Part shown: one piece after another, positions 26,039 to 34,879 of the stretch
Position numbering within the stretch: the stretch's first letter is position 1
Layout of the letters: each line of letters starts with the position of its first letter
Assembly: GCA_038205115.1 (NCBI GenBank)
Contig: JBBRCE010000009.1
Coordinates: 1-64,000, forward strand
From: JBBRCE01 sp038205115
Lineage (GTDB): Bacteria > Planctomycetota > Planctomycetia > Pirellulales > JBBRCE01
Reading direction: 5' to 3'
Length of the DNA stretch: 64,000 nt
Made by a program: the position numbers and the translations under genes
Notes under the pieces: generated by a model
Databases searched by the model: none
What the model was told of the DNA's origin: nothing
The model's input: only the letters and a program-made list of their open reading frames with translations

Positions 26039-26287
26039 TCACTCGATGTCGAGCGGTTCATCGCGTGCCATCACACACGCAGCCAACGCCAACAGCAGCA
26101 AAATTAAGTTCAGCGCCCAAATCAGGCCCAGTGCCAGCGCGATGCGGCCCAGCACGATGGCGGCGGCCACGTCGGCCATGGCGTCCAACAAGCGGCTCAC
26201 GCCCAGCACGACGCACAGCGCAATGGGTAGTGTGATTGCGGCGCAGAGCAAACAGAAGATCACACGGCGAATCGTTAGCGGCTGCAT
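26039..26287 (-). CDS. Small membrane protein, two helices, unknown function
   Basis: An 82-residue protein starting MQPLTIRRVIFCLLCAAITL. Two long hydrophobic stretches (IFCLLCAAITLPIALCVVLG and ALGLIWALNLILLLLALAAC) predict two transmembrane helices, with a short acidic tail (ARDEPLDIE). No family is recognised. The longer frame upstream to 26584 lacks coding character. It lies 168 bases upstream of the PspA gene on the same strand and may be transcribed with it. Confidence 0.6.
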   Translation of the reverse strand: MQPLTIRRVIFCLLCAAITLPIALCVVLGVSRLLDAMADVAAAIVLGRIALALGLIWALNLILLLLALAACVMARDEPLDIE

Positions 26288-26577
26288 ATTCGGCACAACT
26301 TGCCCCGGCGGTCTGGTTTGACAAGATTGTAACGGGCAATGCTGGTCCGTCACAGTCAGCCCCTGGTAAGAAATGCGTATTTCAGCGGCTTTGACCGGTG
26401 CTGTTTCTGGCAAGCCGGCGATTCGAGGATGTTGGCCAAGTCGAAATTTGGTTGACAGCCCCCCACAGGCGGTCACAATAAAGACTGCTATGTTTTGGCC
26501 ATACGAGTGCTTACGCGAACCCCAATGTGCGCTCGGGTCGCGGCGGGCGCCGGGATTTTCTGCTAAGGATTCGGAAC

Positions 26578-28986
26578 ATGCCACGAGCTACTGCTGGGCT
26601 GCTGCGCGCATCGAGTGTGATCAGGTTTCTCGCCGCACTGCTGGCGCTAGTCGGTCCGCTCAATTTCCCGACTGCCAGGGCCGAAGAAGTTCAATTGAAA
26701 GACGGTCGCAAGTTGCGCGGCCGAATGGACTTTGTCAACAGCGTGATTGCCAATCCCTTGGCAGCGCCCACCAACAAAGGCGGCGGCCCGGTACCGCTGA
26801 ATCTGATTCTGCTTTGCGATAACGATCTGTCGCGGACGTTCGTCTCTAAGCGCAACATTGCCGACCTGGACAAAGGGCTCAACGATACCGCGTTGACGGA
26901 AATCAACGTCAAGCATAATCAGCAGCAAGTCGCCCGCACGGGCAAGCGAGTGGTCTCGGTAGGTTCCATTACTTTCAAAAACCCTTACGACAAATTCGGC
27001 CGTCGCACGGCGTCTATCGCCACGCCCACCGGTGCCAAAGATATCATCATGGGCATCACGCTGATCACGCCCAACTGGATGAAGGTCGAAGGATTGAACA
27101 CCGCGGTTGCCGGGCAGTTTCAATATGATGCCCGCGTGCCGACCAGTTCGCTCACGCGCGAAGAACTGTCGATGATTTTGCGGCAAGCCAGTGCCGGCAC
27201 CGTCGAAGAGCGTATGAAAGTCGTCAAACTGCTCGTGCAGAGCGAGCGCTATAAGGAAGCGATGGTGGAATTGGATCAAGTGATTCACGACTTTCCGCAG
27301 GTCGCCGCACTGGTTGAAGAAGTAAGAAATCTGCGCAAACTTTACGCTCGGCGGATCTTGAAAGAAATCGAATTTCGTCGCGATGCCAGTCAGCATCAGT
27401 TAGCGCTGAATATGCTCGAGCAATTTCCAACCGATGGCATGCCGGGCGAAATCCTGGCCGAGGTCGCGGCCGAACTCAAAAAAACCCGCGGCCTGTACGC
27501 GGAAGGCAAAACGCTCGTCGAACAATTGACGGCGCTGATGGATCAATGCGTCGATAAAGGCATGACGGAAAAAGTGACCTCAATTCGCGAAGAAATGAAA
27601 ACCGAACTGTCGTTCAATACGCTACAGCGGCTGTCGGCGTTCAAACGGCTGGCCGATGATCCGAAACTGACGGCCGACGAAAAAGTCTCGCTGGCCATCA
27701 CCGGTTGGCTACTTGGGGCCGACGAAGCCGTGACCGACGTCAAAGCCTGTGTCACGCTGGTGGATGTTCGCGATCAAGCCCGCAAGTTTTTGAACGAGCC
27801 GGTCAAACTCGAGCGCGACAAGTTGCTTTCGCGGATGGCAGCCCAACCGTACGCCACGCCGCTGATGGTTGAAAAGCTGCTGCAACATATGAAGCCGCCC
27901 GTGCCCACGGAATTGGTTAACAAAGACAAGCCCGGCTATTACGAATTGGAATCGCCCGGCGCGGCCGGCAGCGCGCCGGTTTCGTACGTGGTGCAATTGC
28001 CGCCAGAGTACGATCCGTACCGCGAATACCCGACGATTGTCACGCTCAGCGCCGGCTGGACGTCGCCCGAGTTGCAAATCGACTGGTGGGCGGGCCCGCT
28101 CGCCAACGGTGCTCGTAACGGCCAGGCCATGCGGCAGGGTTACATTGTCATCGCGCCCAACTGGATGGATCCGCATCAAAAAAAATTCGAGTCCTCCGCG
28201 CGCGAGCACGCCATTGTGCTGGGCGCGCTACGCGACGCCTGCCGCCGGTTTTCCGTCGATACCGACCGCGTTTATCTCTCCGGCCATTCGCAAGGCGGCG
28301 ACGCTGCTTGGGATATCGGCCTGGCGCACCCCGATTTGTGGGCAGGCGTGATCCCAATTGTCGCCACGAGCGGCAAGTACATCGCGCGCTACGACGGCAA
28401 CGCCAAGTACGTGCCCACCTATTTCCTCGGTGGCGAACTGGACGGCAGCCGGATGCAAACCAACGCCATCGACCTGAATCGCTACCTCACATCCGCAGCC
28501 TACGACTGCACGGTCGTCGAATATCTGGGACGCGGACACGAAAATTTTTCCGACGACATTTTGCAACTGTTCGACTGGATGGGTCGCAAGCAACGCAAAT
28601 TCAATCAGCCAGAATTCGAAGTCAGCACAATGCGCCCCTGGGACAACTTTTTTTGGTGGATCGAAACCCGCAACATGCCGGCCAAAACCATGGTCGATCC
28701 GGCCGATTGGCCGCCGCCAGCCAACACGCGGGCCATGACCATCAAAGGCAAAGTCGCCAACAACAGTAACATCAACGTCACCGCGCAGGGCTCGGACGTG
28801 ACCGTTTGGCTCACGCCCGACATTGCCGATTTCAACGCCGGCAAATCGATCACCATCACCATCAATGGCCGCAGCGTTGGCGGCCGAAAAACGCTGCTGC
28901 AGCCGGACCTCAAAATTTTGCTCGACGATGTGCGGACGCGGGCCGATCGCAAACATCCGTTCTGGGCCAAAGTGGAAACGCCCTGA
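26578..28986 (+). CDS. Large secreted alpha/beta hydrolase of unknown substrate
   Basis: An 802-residue protein from ATG 26578 (AAGGA upstream) with a signal peptide (RFLAALLALVGPLNFPTARA). Residues about 30-430 are a planctomycete-style helical region beginning EEVQLKDGRKLRGRMD. A peptidase/esterase-like alpha/beta hydrolase domain follows: VQLPPEYDPYREYPTIV opens it, the nucleophile is in YLSGHSQGGDAAWD, the acid is probably in LGGELDGSR and the His in LGRGHENFSDD. The last 90 residues (TIKGKVANNSNINV to FWAKVETP) form a beta-rich module. The triad is complete, so it is probably active outside the cytoplasm. Esterase or peptidase activity cannot be decided from sequence. Confidence 0.82.
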   Translation: MPRATAGLLRASSVIRFLAALLALVGPLNFPTARAEEVQLKDGRKLRGRMDFVNSVIANPLAAPTNKGGGPVPLNLILLCDNDLSRTFVSKRNIADLDKGLNDTALTEINVKHNQQQVARTGKRVVSVGSITFKNPYDKFGRRTASIATPTGAKDIIMGITLITPNWMKVEGLNTAVAGQFQYDARVPTSSLTREELSMILRQASAGTVEERMKVVKLLVQSERYKEAMVELDQVIHDFPQVAALVEEVRNLRKLYARRILKEIEFRRDASQHQLALNMLEQFPTDGMPGEILAEVAAELKKTRGLYAEGKTLVEQLTALMDQCVDKGMTEKVTSIREEMKTELSFNTLQRLSAFKRLADDPKLTADEKVSLAITGWLLGADEAVTDVKACVTLVDVRDQARKFLNEPVKLERDKLLSRMAAQPYATPLMVEKLLQHMKPPVPTELVNKDKPGYYELESPGAAGSAPVSYVVQLPPEYDPYREYPTIVTLSAGWTSPELQIDWWAGPLANGARNGQAMRQGYIVIAPNWMDPHQKKFESSAREHAIVLGALRDACRRFSVDTDRVYLSGHSQGGDAAWDIGLAHPDLWAGVIPIVATSGKYIARYDGNAKYVPTYFLGGELDGSRMQTNAIDLNRYLTSAAYDCTVVEYLGRGHENFSDDILQLFDWMGRKQRKFNQPEFEVSTMRPWDNFFWWIETRNMPAKTMVDPADWPPPANTRAMTIKGKVANNSNINVTAQGSDVTVWLTPDIADFNAGKSITITINGRSVGGRKTLLQPDLKILLDDVRTRADRKHPFWAKVETP

Positions 28987-28990
28987 TCGC

Positions 28991-29431
28991 ATGAACAAAG
29001 CATTTGTCCGCGAGCCGGACGATAACGGCCAAAAGGCCTGCCCACGCTGCGGTTCGCTGGGCGTGCCGGTGGTGCAAGAAACACTGGCCGCGCATTTGCC
29101 GCCCGAGGTGCGATCGCGCATTGCGGCCAGCGGGTTTTTCTGCCCATTTCCGCGCTGCGTAGTGGCGTATTTTGACGCATTTGACCAGGTGCTGGATGTC
29201 GAAGTTGCGCGCGATCTGCCGTACCCCAAGGATCCCGCCGCACCGCTGTGCGCGTGCTTTGGACTGACCACCGACGATGTCGATCAAGACATTCAAGACG
29301 GCGGCGCCACGCGAACAAGGGCCTTGGTGCAACGGGCAAAATCGGCCGACGCTCATTGCCTGACGGCCGCCGGCGATGGCCAGTCTTGCGTGGCCGCCGT
29401 GCAGAAATACTTCATGCAGCGCCGCGGCTAA
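28991..29431 (+). CDS. CopZ/BFD-like cysteine-rich [2Fe-2S] protein
   Basis: A 146-residue protein beginning MNKAFVREPDDNGQKACPRCG, five bases after the hydrolase gene. Cysteines are in CPRCG (residues 17-20), CPFPRC and a CACFGLTTDDVDQDI motif near residue 90. The last is the signature of BFD-like [2Fe-2S] domains found in the N-terminal part of archaeal-type CopZ and in bacterioferritin-associated ferredoxin. It may handle copper or iron, and it lies next to the cytochrome oxidase cluster, which needs both. Whether it belongs functionally to the hydrolase gene or to the oxidase is unclear. Confidence 0.72.
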   Translation: MNKAFVREPDDNGQKACPRCGSLGVPVVQETLAAHLPPEVRSRIAASGFFCPFPRCVVAYFDAFDQVLDVEVARDLPYPKDPAAPLCACFGLTTDDVDQDIQDGGATRTRALVQRAKSADAHCLTAAGDGQSCVAAVQKYFMQRRG

Positions 29432-29489
29432 AACGCCACCTCGGTTGAAGTCAGTTCGAGGGCGCGATCGAAATCATCTCGCCCGAAAA

Positions 29490-29858
29490 TCAAACTTCAA
29501 CCGGCTCGCGCTGTCGCGTGGCGATTTCCAGCTTGGCGTCCGGCAATTCGGCACGATCAGCGCTGGCCGTGCTGTTGTCGGTGGCGTCGAGCGCCTTGCC
29601 GGCCCGTTCGGCGGCCCGTTCGGCGGCCCGCAGCTTGCGCACCTTGTAGTACATCGTGCCGATGAAAATGCTCAGCACCGTGTAAGGCATGCCCATCATG
29701 AACAAGATGCTATAAAAGTAGCCTTTGACGATGCCGGCTTTGGTCGGATCGGTTTCCACCAGCGAATCCTTGCAGCCAGGGCAAGCCTCGGCAACGGTCG
29801 CCAGCAGCAGCAAGAACGCCACACTCAGCAACACGGGCAGCACGCGACGAAACTTCAT
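29490..29858 (-). CDS. Small membrane protein at the end of the respiratory cluster
   Basis: A 122-residue protein with a signal peptide (MKFRRVLPVLLSVAFLLLLA), an exported CPGCKDSL motif and one further membrane helix (YFYSILFMMGMPYTVLSIFI). The cytoplasmic tail includes a short repeat (RAAERAAERAGKAL) encoded by a 12-bp DNA repeat. I know no family name, but the exported CxxC in an oxidase cluster suggests metal or disulfide handling. It lies 48 bases after the DUF420 gene on the same strand and is the last gene of the cluster. Confidence 0.7.
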   Translation of the reverse strand: MKFRRVLPVLLSVAFLLLLATVAEACPGCKDSLVETDPTKAGIVKGYFYSILFMMGMPYTVLSIFIGTMYYKVRKLRAAERAAERAGKALDATDNSTASADRAELPDAKLEIATRQREPVEV

Positions 29859-29906
29859 ATTGCACCCGCAATCAGTCCAATGGAAACCGTCATAAAGTAT
29901 AAGCGC

Positions 29907-30437
29907 TCAAGCGGCATTCGGGTAGGCAACGTACAGTAGCCAGTAAATCAGCACGCCTGTAATCGAAACGTAAAGCCAGATCGGCAAGGTCCACCAGGCC
30001 GCTTTTCGATGTTCGGCCCAGCGCTCTTTAAACGCCAATTGCATGGTGCGAATCGCCAAGATCGGCACGGCTGCCGCCAGCAGCACGTGTGAAATCAGCA
30101 TCGCGTAATAGTAAGGGCGGATTTGACTCGGCCCGTTGAACGGTTTGTGCGTGACCTGAAAATGGTAGATCAAGTAGCTGGTCAGAAACACCATCGACGT
30201 GACAAACGCCGTGAGCATCACGGCGCTATGCGCACGTTGCCAGTTGGCTTTGATCAGCACGTACCCCAGCACGAGCAAAATGCCCGCCGCCGCATTCAAA
30301 GAAGCGTTGAGCGCCGGAAGCTGCTCGGCGCGGCCCGGTCCCCAAACCAGTAGTCCGATGATCGACGCCAGGCAGACGGCGGTTAGCGCATAGATCGTGC
30401 GGCGATCGACCAGCGGCGAAGGGGGATTATTGAGCAT
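29907..30437 (-). CDS. DUF420 protein, CtaM/YozB-like oxidase maturation factor
   Basis: A 176-residue membrane protein with about five helices. The family features are the order LPALNASLNAAAGILLVLGY, HSAVMLTAFVTSMVFLTSYL, YHFQVTHKP and SHVLLAAAVP, with conserved His residues inside or near the helices. DUF420 proteins include YozB of Bacillus and CtaM of Staphylococcus, needed for maturation of aa3/caa3 oxidases. The position after sco supports this role. The gene overlaps the end of sco by 11 bases, indicating coupled translation. Confidence 0.85.
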   Translation of the reverse strand: MLNNPPSPLVDRRTIYALTAVCLASIIGLLVWGPGRAEQLPALNASLNAAAGILLVLGYVLIKANWQRAHSAVMLTAFVTSMVFLTSYLIYHFQVTHKPFNGPSQIRPYYYAMLISHVLLAAAVPILAIRTMQLAFKERWAEHRKAAWWTLPIWLYVSITGVLIYWLLYVAYPNAA

Positions 30438-31179
30438 CGACGCCGCTCGCTTCTTTACCAGCTTTTTGCTCCGCGCTTGCGCTGGATTGTTTCGACTCGA
30501 CGGCTGCCGGCGGATCGACTGCGGTCGCCGGTTTTTCGTCCGCTGCCGGCGGTGGAACGGGCTCCTTCAAGAGCTGCGAGACCAATTTGCGAAATACCTG
30601 TAAGTGCTCGGGAAATGCCAGATTGTACCGACCGCGCACCGCGCCGCGACGATCGACCACCACGACGCGTTCGGAGTGCATCTCTTTTTTAACGGCCAGT
30701 TGAAAAACATCTTTGCCAACGGCCTCCAGGTCTTCCATTTCGCCACGCAAAAACACCCAGCGTTTGGGATCGGCGTCAAATCGCGAGGCGTAGCGGCTGA
30801 GTTGTTCGCAAGTGTCGATATCCGGGTTGCAGGTGATGCTCACGTAGCGAACTTCGCCCGGCCATTCACGACGTTGATTGGCCAATTCCTGATTCATGCG
30901 ATAACACGGACCGGTACACGTCGTAAAAAAGAAACTTCCCACCCACACCGTGCCGCGGAGTTGCGTGGATTCGAATTCGCGGCCTTGGCTGTCGGTCAGC
31001 GTGAACGGTTTCAGTGGTTCGCCACCTGCAGGGTAGGTGAACGGCGTCGGCACTTCCGGCGATTTATCCGCCGCAACCGATTGAGTCTGCTGATGGGCGC
31101 GCCACACGTAAAAGCCGCCGTAGGCCGCCAGCGCCACGCTGACTAGCCCCAGCCAAATCAATAACACCATCGACTTCAT
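30427..31179 (-). CDS. SCO1/SenC copper chaperone for cytochrome oxidase
   Basis: A 250-residue thioredoxin-fold protein starting MKSMVLLIWLGLVSVALAAY, a membrane anchor. The copper site is FFTTCTGPCYRMN (CxxxC) plus the downstream His in KKEMHSERVVVVD. Sco proteins deliver copper to the CuA centre of subunit II and reduce its cysteines. Residues after about 200 are a Pro/Ala/Lys-rich tail (PPAADEKPATAVDPPAAVES). It overlaps the ABC permease gene by four bases (ATGA) and the DUF420 gene by 11. The longer frame to 31398 is a shadow of the permease gene. Confidence 0.93.
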   Translation of the reverse strand: MKSMVLLIWLGLVSVALAAYGGFYVWRAHQQTQSVAADKSPEVPTPFTYPAGGEPLKPFTLTDSQGREFESTQLRGTVWVGSFFFTTCTGPCYRMNQELANQRREWPGEVRYVSITCNPDIDTCEQLSRYASRFDADPKRWVFLRGEMEDLEAVGKDVFQLAVKKEMHSERVVVVDRRGAVRGRYNLAFPEHLQVFRKLVSQLLKEPVPPPAADEKPATAVDPPAAVESKQSSASAEQKAGKEASGVDAQ

Positions 31180-32090
31180 AGTAAATCTCCCGTGGTTCGA
31201 CCGGCCGAAATTTTCCAGGCCGCGGCGAACATCAATAAGGCAAACAGCATCGTCACCGCGGTACACAACGCCAAAGACGGCAAACCGTCCGGCAGCGCCG
31301 CGACGCGAATATCGTCGGCGGCGTGCCAATACAACAGCCGCCGCAAACCGGCCACGCCGTAGGTCAGCGGATTGAGCCGCACCAGCCAGCCTAGCCAACC
31401 GCTACTCTGCGGAAAAAACGCGCCGGACAACAGCCACATCGGCAACAAAAACACGCTCATGATCGCATGAAAGCCTTGCGTGGAATCCATTCGCCAGGCA
31501 ATCACAAACCCCAGCGACGTTAGCGCCAGCGAAATCACAAACAGCCAGCCGATCATCGCCAGCAAGGTGAGCGCATCCAGTTGAAAGCCAATCGCCAAGC
31601 CGAGCAGCAAAAAAATCACCGCTTGTAGCAAGGCAATCAGCGCCCCGCCCAGCACTTTGCCCAGCACCATCGACCAACGCGGAATCGGCGCAACCAGCAC
31701 GCCCTGCAGAAAACCTTCGCGACGATCTTCGATGATCGAAATCGTGGCGAAAATGGCCGTAAATAATACAATTAGCACGAGCGTGCCAGGGAAGAAGAAC
31801 TGACCAAACGTCGTGGCCGCCGCCGAACTGCTGACCGCGGCTGCATCGTTAACCGCGGCTGCACCGTTAACCGCAGGCGACGGCATCCGGAACGACGGCC
31901 CCAAGCCAGCGCTAAACAGCAGCCAAAAGATAATCGGCTGTCCCAGCGCGCCAAATACGCGATTACGCTGGCGGACAAAACGCACCAACTCACGCTGGCA
32001 GAGCGTGCCAGCCGCCAGCAGTGGCCGGACAGCCGGCGGTTGAGCTTCGGCGGCCAGCGGCAGCGATGTCGAAAGTGTTGCATTAGCCAT
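31176..32090 (-). CDS. ABC-2 type transporter permease
   Basis: A 304-residue permease starting MANATLSTSLPLAAEAQPPA. Six hydrophobic helices of ABC-2 type follow, with the conserved late segment PMWLLSGAFFPQSSGWLGWL. The first external loop (about residues 70-90) is Ala-rich (VNGAAAVNDAAAVSSSAAA), encoded by repeated 18-bp units. It starts eight bases before the stop of the ATPase gene, so the two form one transporter. Similar pairs occur in oxidase clusters and are thought to help in haem or copper handling, but the substrate is unknown. Confidence 0.87.
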   Translation of the reverse strand: MANATLSTSLPLAAEAQPPAVRPLLAAGTLCQRELVRFVRQRNRVFGALGQPIIFWLLFSAGLGPSFRMPSPAVNGAAAVNDAAAVSSSAAATTFGQFFFPGTLVLIVLFTAIFATISIIEDRREGFLQGVLVAPIPRWSMVLGKVLGGALIALLQAVIFLLLGLAIGFQLDALTLLAMIGWLFVISLALTSLGFVIAWRMDSTQGFHAIMSVFLLPMWLLSGAFFPQSSGWLGWLVRLNPLTYGVAGLRRLLYWHAADDIRVAALPDGLPSLALCTAVTMLFALLMFAAAWKISAGRTTGDLL

Positions 32091-33042
32091 GACGGGCGGC
32101 GCCGCGCAACGCGGGCTGTTCCTGGGCTTGCCAAAAGCGGTGACCGGTGCGGTCGATGAACACGTCTTCCAAGGTGGGTTTGCCGAGTGTGATTGCCTCG
32201 ATTTGGCCGGGAAACGCCTCGACCAACCGCGCAATCCACTGATGTCCGTCGGGCCGTTCGAGCCGCACGTTGCCGGCCACCAACGTGGCCGCACAGTCAA
32301 ACTGACGAGCAATGGCCGCGGCCAGCGCCGCTGGATTGGACGTCTGTATTGTAATCGAATCGCCACCGACTGTCGCCCGTAAACGGGTTGGCGTATCGAG
32401 CGCCACGAGCTGACCTTGGTGCATGATGGCAATTCGATCGGCCTTTTCGGCCTCTTCCAGCAGGTGCGTGGTCAGCACAATGGTCACGCCTTGCGTTTGC
32501 AAACGCTGCAAGTAATCCCAAAGATCGGCCCGCGCGCCAGGATCGAGACCCGTACTTGGCTCGTCGAGCATCAATAATCGCGGCTGGTGCAGCATGCCTT
32601 TGGCCAACTCCACGCGGCGGCGCAATCCGCCGGACAGCGTTTCCGTGCGATCGTTCACGCGGTCGGTCAGACCGAGTTGGCCGAGCATGTCCGCCTGCCG
32701 CTGCCGCAGCAACTTGCCGGACAATCCATAAAGATGGCCCTGGTGGCGAATGTTTTCCGCCACGGTCAGTTTTTTGTCCAAGCTCGGCGCCTGAAACACG
32801 ATGCCAATCCGGCGGCGTATATCGTCGGGCTGCATGGCCAGATCGAAACCCAGCATCCGTACGCGGCCAGACTGTAGCGGAATGAGCGTGGAGAGCAGCC
32901 GAAAGAGCGTTGTCTTGCCGCCACCGTTGGGACCAAGAAACACGAAGATTTCGCCAGGCGCAACATCAAAGCTCAGATCGACAATCGCCTGGTGCTCGCC
33001 GTATCGATGCTGCAGATGTTCGACCTGGATGGCTGGTTGCAA
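32083..33042 (-). CDS. ABC transporter ATP-binding protein
   Basis: A 319-residue ATPase of the ABC-2/DrrA type. Walker A is LGPNGGGKTTLFRLL, the signature is ETLSGGLRRRVELAKGM, Walker B is RLLMLDEPSTGLDPGARADL, and the switch His is in VLTTHLLEEAEKADR. A C-terminal extension of about 95 residues (ATVGGDSITIQTSNPAALAA) is typical of this subgroup. It powers the permease encoded directly downstream (8-base overlap). It lies 56 bases after the oxidase subunit IV gene within the same unit. Confidence 0.93.
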   Translation of the reverse strand: MQPAIQVEHLQHRYGEHQAIVDLSFDVAPGEIFVFLGPNGGGKTTLFRLLSTLIPLQSGRVRMLGFDLAMQPDDIRRRIGIVFQAPSLDKKLTVAENIRHQGHLYGLSGKLLRQRQADMLGQLGLTDRVNDRTETLSGGLRRRVELAKGMLHQPRLLMLDEPSTGLDPGARADLWDYLQRLQTQGVTIVLTTHLLEEAEKADRIAIMHQGQLVALDTPTRLRATVGGDSITIQTSNPAALAAAIARQFDCAATLVAGNVRLERPDGHQWIARLVEAFPGQIEAITLGKPTLEDVFIDRTGHRFWQAQEQPALRGAARHG

Positions 33043-33098
33043 AGCGTTTACGCCCAGCGCTTAGCCTAATGCCGGCGACGGGCGACCTGGAAACGAAA

Positions 33099-33542
33099 TT
33101 ACTCGTGTTTTGTGGAATTGGCGTCCCGCGGCGCTTTGCCGGCTTCGACAGCTTCGTCCTGGTTGAGCGGCACAGCCATGTGCTTCTGGCGTTCTTCCGA
33201 GGCCCAGCGCCCGCGCATGCCGACATCCGGCACGAGCATCAACATCAAGAAGATCGACATCATGCCCGCCGGAATGGTCAACACGTACTTCCAGTTGGCC
33301 TCATACTTGATGTGCATGAAGAACAAGATGACCAGCATGGCCTTGGTGCAGGAGACGGCCATCATGAACGCCCACTTGACGTGTTCGTTTGGAATGGGCC
33401 AGAACCGCGAGTACGTGAAGAACGACATGCCGGTCAGCACGCACAAAGCGATAAACACATAAATGTACTTGGCAATGCCGTGGTCGTCGTGACCGCTGAC
33501 ACCATGAGCTAGCGAGGGCGAGTGGGCGGAAGGAACCGACAT
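33099..33542 (-). CDS. Cytochrome c oxidase subunit IV (caa3 type)
   Basis: A 147-residue membrane protein with three helices (YIYVFIALCVLTGMSFFTYS, KWAFMMAVSCTKAMLVILFF, YVLTIPAGMMSIFLMLMLVP), the pattern of the small prokaryotic subunit IV of caa3/bo-type oxidases (CtaF/CyoD-like). A His-rich start (HGVSGHDDHG) and a charged C-tail of about 45 residues flank them. Subunit IV stabilises the oxidase and carries no cofactor. It lies 72 bases after the subunit III gene. Confidence 0.88.
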   Translation of the reverse strand: MSVPSAHSPSLAHGVSGHDDHGIAKYIYVFIALCVLTGMSFFTYSRFWPIPNEHVKWAFMMAVSCTKAMLVILFFMHIKYEANWKYVLTIPAGMMSIFLMLMLVPDVGMRGRWASEERQKHMAVPLNQDEAVEAGKAPRDANSTKHE

Positions 33543-33614
33543 GAATTGAACTCCGCAAAGCGGCCGGATGATGGATCGAGCAAAAACGTGACGTGCGGGA
33601 TTCTGTTCCGCGGT

Positions 33615-34766
33615 CTAGAACAAGTACAACAGGGGAAACAAAAAGATCCAGACCAGATCGACGAAATGCCAGTATAAACCAATGTTCTCGATGAAGCCGG
33701 CCTTGCGCGCGTCGAGCGTCATCCGCATCATCAACCCAAACACAATCAGCCCGACGATCACGTGTACGGCATGGAACCCGGTCAGCAAAAAGTAAGTGCT
33801 GGCCCACATGTTGCCGCCGGGAATCAACAGCGGCAATTTCATCCACGGGTATTTTTCGTTGAGATCTTCTCGCTCCGCCGTTTCGCCCGGCTCGCGCGGG
33901 GCGCTGACCAGATCGGCCACTTCGGCCAGTTTGCCGGACGTCAGATCGTTATCTTTCAAACGCTCTTGTATGGTGGATGGCGGGCTGCGGTCGGCCCATT
34001 GATGCTGCACGACGGTAAAGTCGTTGAGCGCCTCTTGCAGAACGCTTTCCGGCAAGGTGTCGACAATGTCGTAATCGTCCTTCTTTTCTTCCTTGGGCTT
34101 TTTTGGATCATCGGCGGCGGTATCGGTTTTGATGGTTGCTGCCGGCTTGGCCGCGGTGTCCGTCGCTTCAGCCGGTTTATCATCGGCAGTTGGCGCGGGC
34201 TTCAATCGCTTATTGATCCGAGTCACCTTTTGCTCGATTTGATTCCTCAACGCCGAGCCATAATACAGATCCGAACGCTCGTAAATGCGACTGTGCACCG
34301 TGAGCGAGCCTTTCAGTAGCGGATCGATTCCGCTATTGGCCGGCCCAACTGGAAAAATGCCGTGCGAAAACTTCGCATTATATTCGTATCCCTTGATGCC
34401 TAAGAACACGCAGCCCAGTACCAGCGTGATGGCCATCCACATTTTGGCGTTTGCCGCCTTGTTCGCCTTGGCCGCCTCGAAGGCCAGCACAATGCTCACG
34501 CTGGAACAGATCAGCACGAAGGTATTGAAGGCACCAATCTCTTCGACCAAATGCACGTCGTGCGGTCGTGGCCAGGCTGGCGCGCCAAAGCGAATCACAA
34601 TATACACGCCAATCAGCGCGGCGAAAAACATGATTTCGGTCGAAAGAAACAGCCACATGAACAACTTGGCATTGGTCAGCGGCAAGCCCGGCTGATATTC
34701 CAACTTGATGTGGCCATGACCGGCGTCATGATCGTGAGCAACAGTTGTCGCGGGAGCATCCATCAT
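33615..34766 (-). CDS. Cytochrome c oxidase subunit III with large soluble insertion
   Basis: A 383-residue subunit III; typical caa3 members have about 200 residues. The first helices (KLFMWLFLSTEIMFFAALIG, FNTFVLICSSVSIVLAFEAA) and the last ones (FLLTGFHAVHVIVGLIVFGL, ENIGLYWHFVDLVWIFLFPL) are standard. Between them, residues about 136-318 form a soluble insertion of roughly 180 residues, rich in Lys, Asp, Ala and Pro in its middle. The His-rich N-terminus (HDHDAGHGH) could bind metal. Subunit III supports proton pumping and stability of subunit I. The insertion is unusual and faces the aqueous side; its role is unknown. Confidence 0.9.
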   Translation of the reverse strand: MMDAPATTVAHDHDAGHGHIKLEYQPGLPLTNAKLFMWLFLSTEIMFFAALIGVYIVIRFGAPAWPRPHDVHLVEEIGAFNTFVLICSSVSIVLAFEAAKANKAANAKMWMAITLVLGCVFLGIKGYEYNAKFSHGIFPVGPANSGIDPLLKGSLTVHSRIYERSDLYYGSALRNQIEQKVTRINKRLKPAPTADDKPAEATDTAAKPAATIKTDTAADDPKKPKEEKKDDYDIVDTLPESVLQEALNDFTVVQHQWADRSPPSTIQERLKDNDLTSGKLAEVADLVSAPREPGETAEREDLNEKYPWMKLPLLIPGGNMWASTYFLLTGFHAVHVIVGLIVFGLMMRMTLDARKAGFIENIGLYWHFVDLVWIFLFPLLYLF

Positions 34767-34879
34767 CTGAAGACCGCCAGGCTTTGCAGCGTCGTAAAGA
34801 GTTCGTGTCTGTTTGGTTTAATCGCAGCCGATGTTCAACGGGACGGCCGCACAACGGAGTCAAAATGAAAATCGGTTCT

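Noticed and set aside
25993..26235. Arg/Pro-rich 80-residue plus-strand frame
   Set aside because: Antisense to the small two-helix membrane protein and with chance-frame composition.
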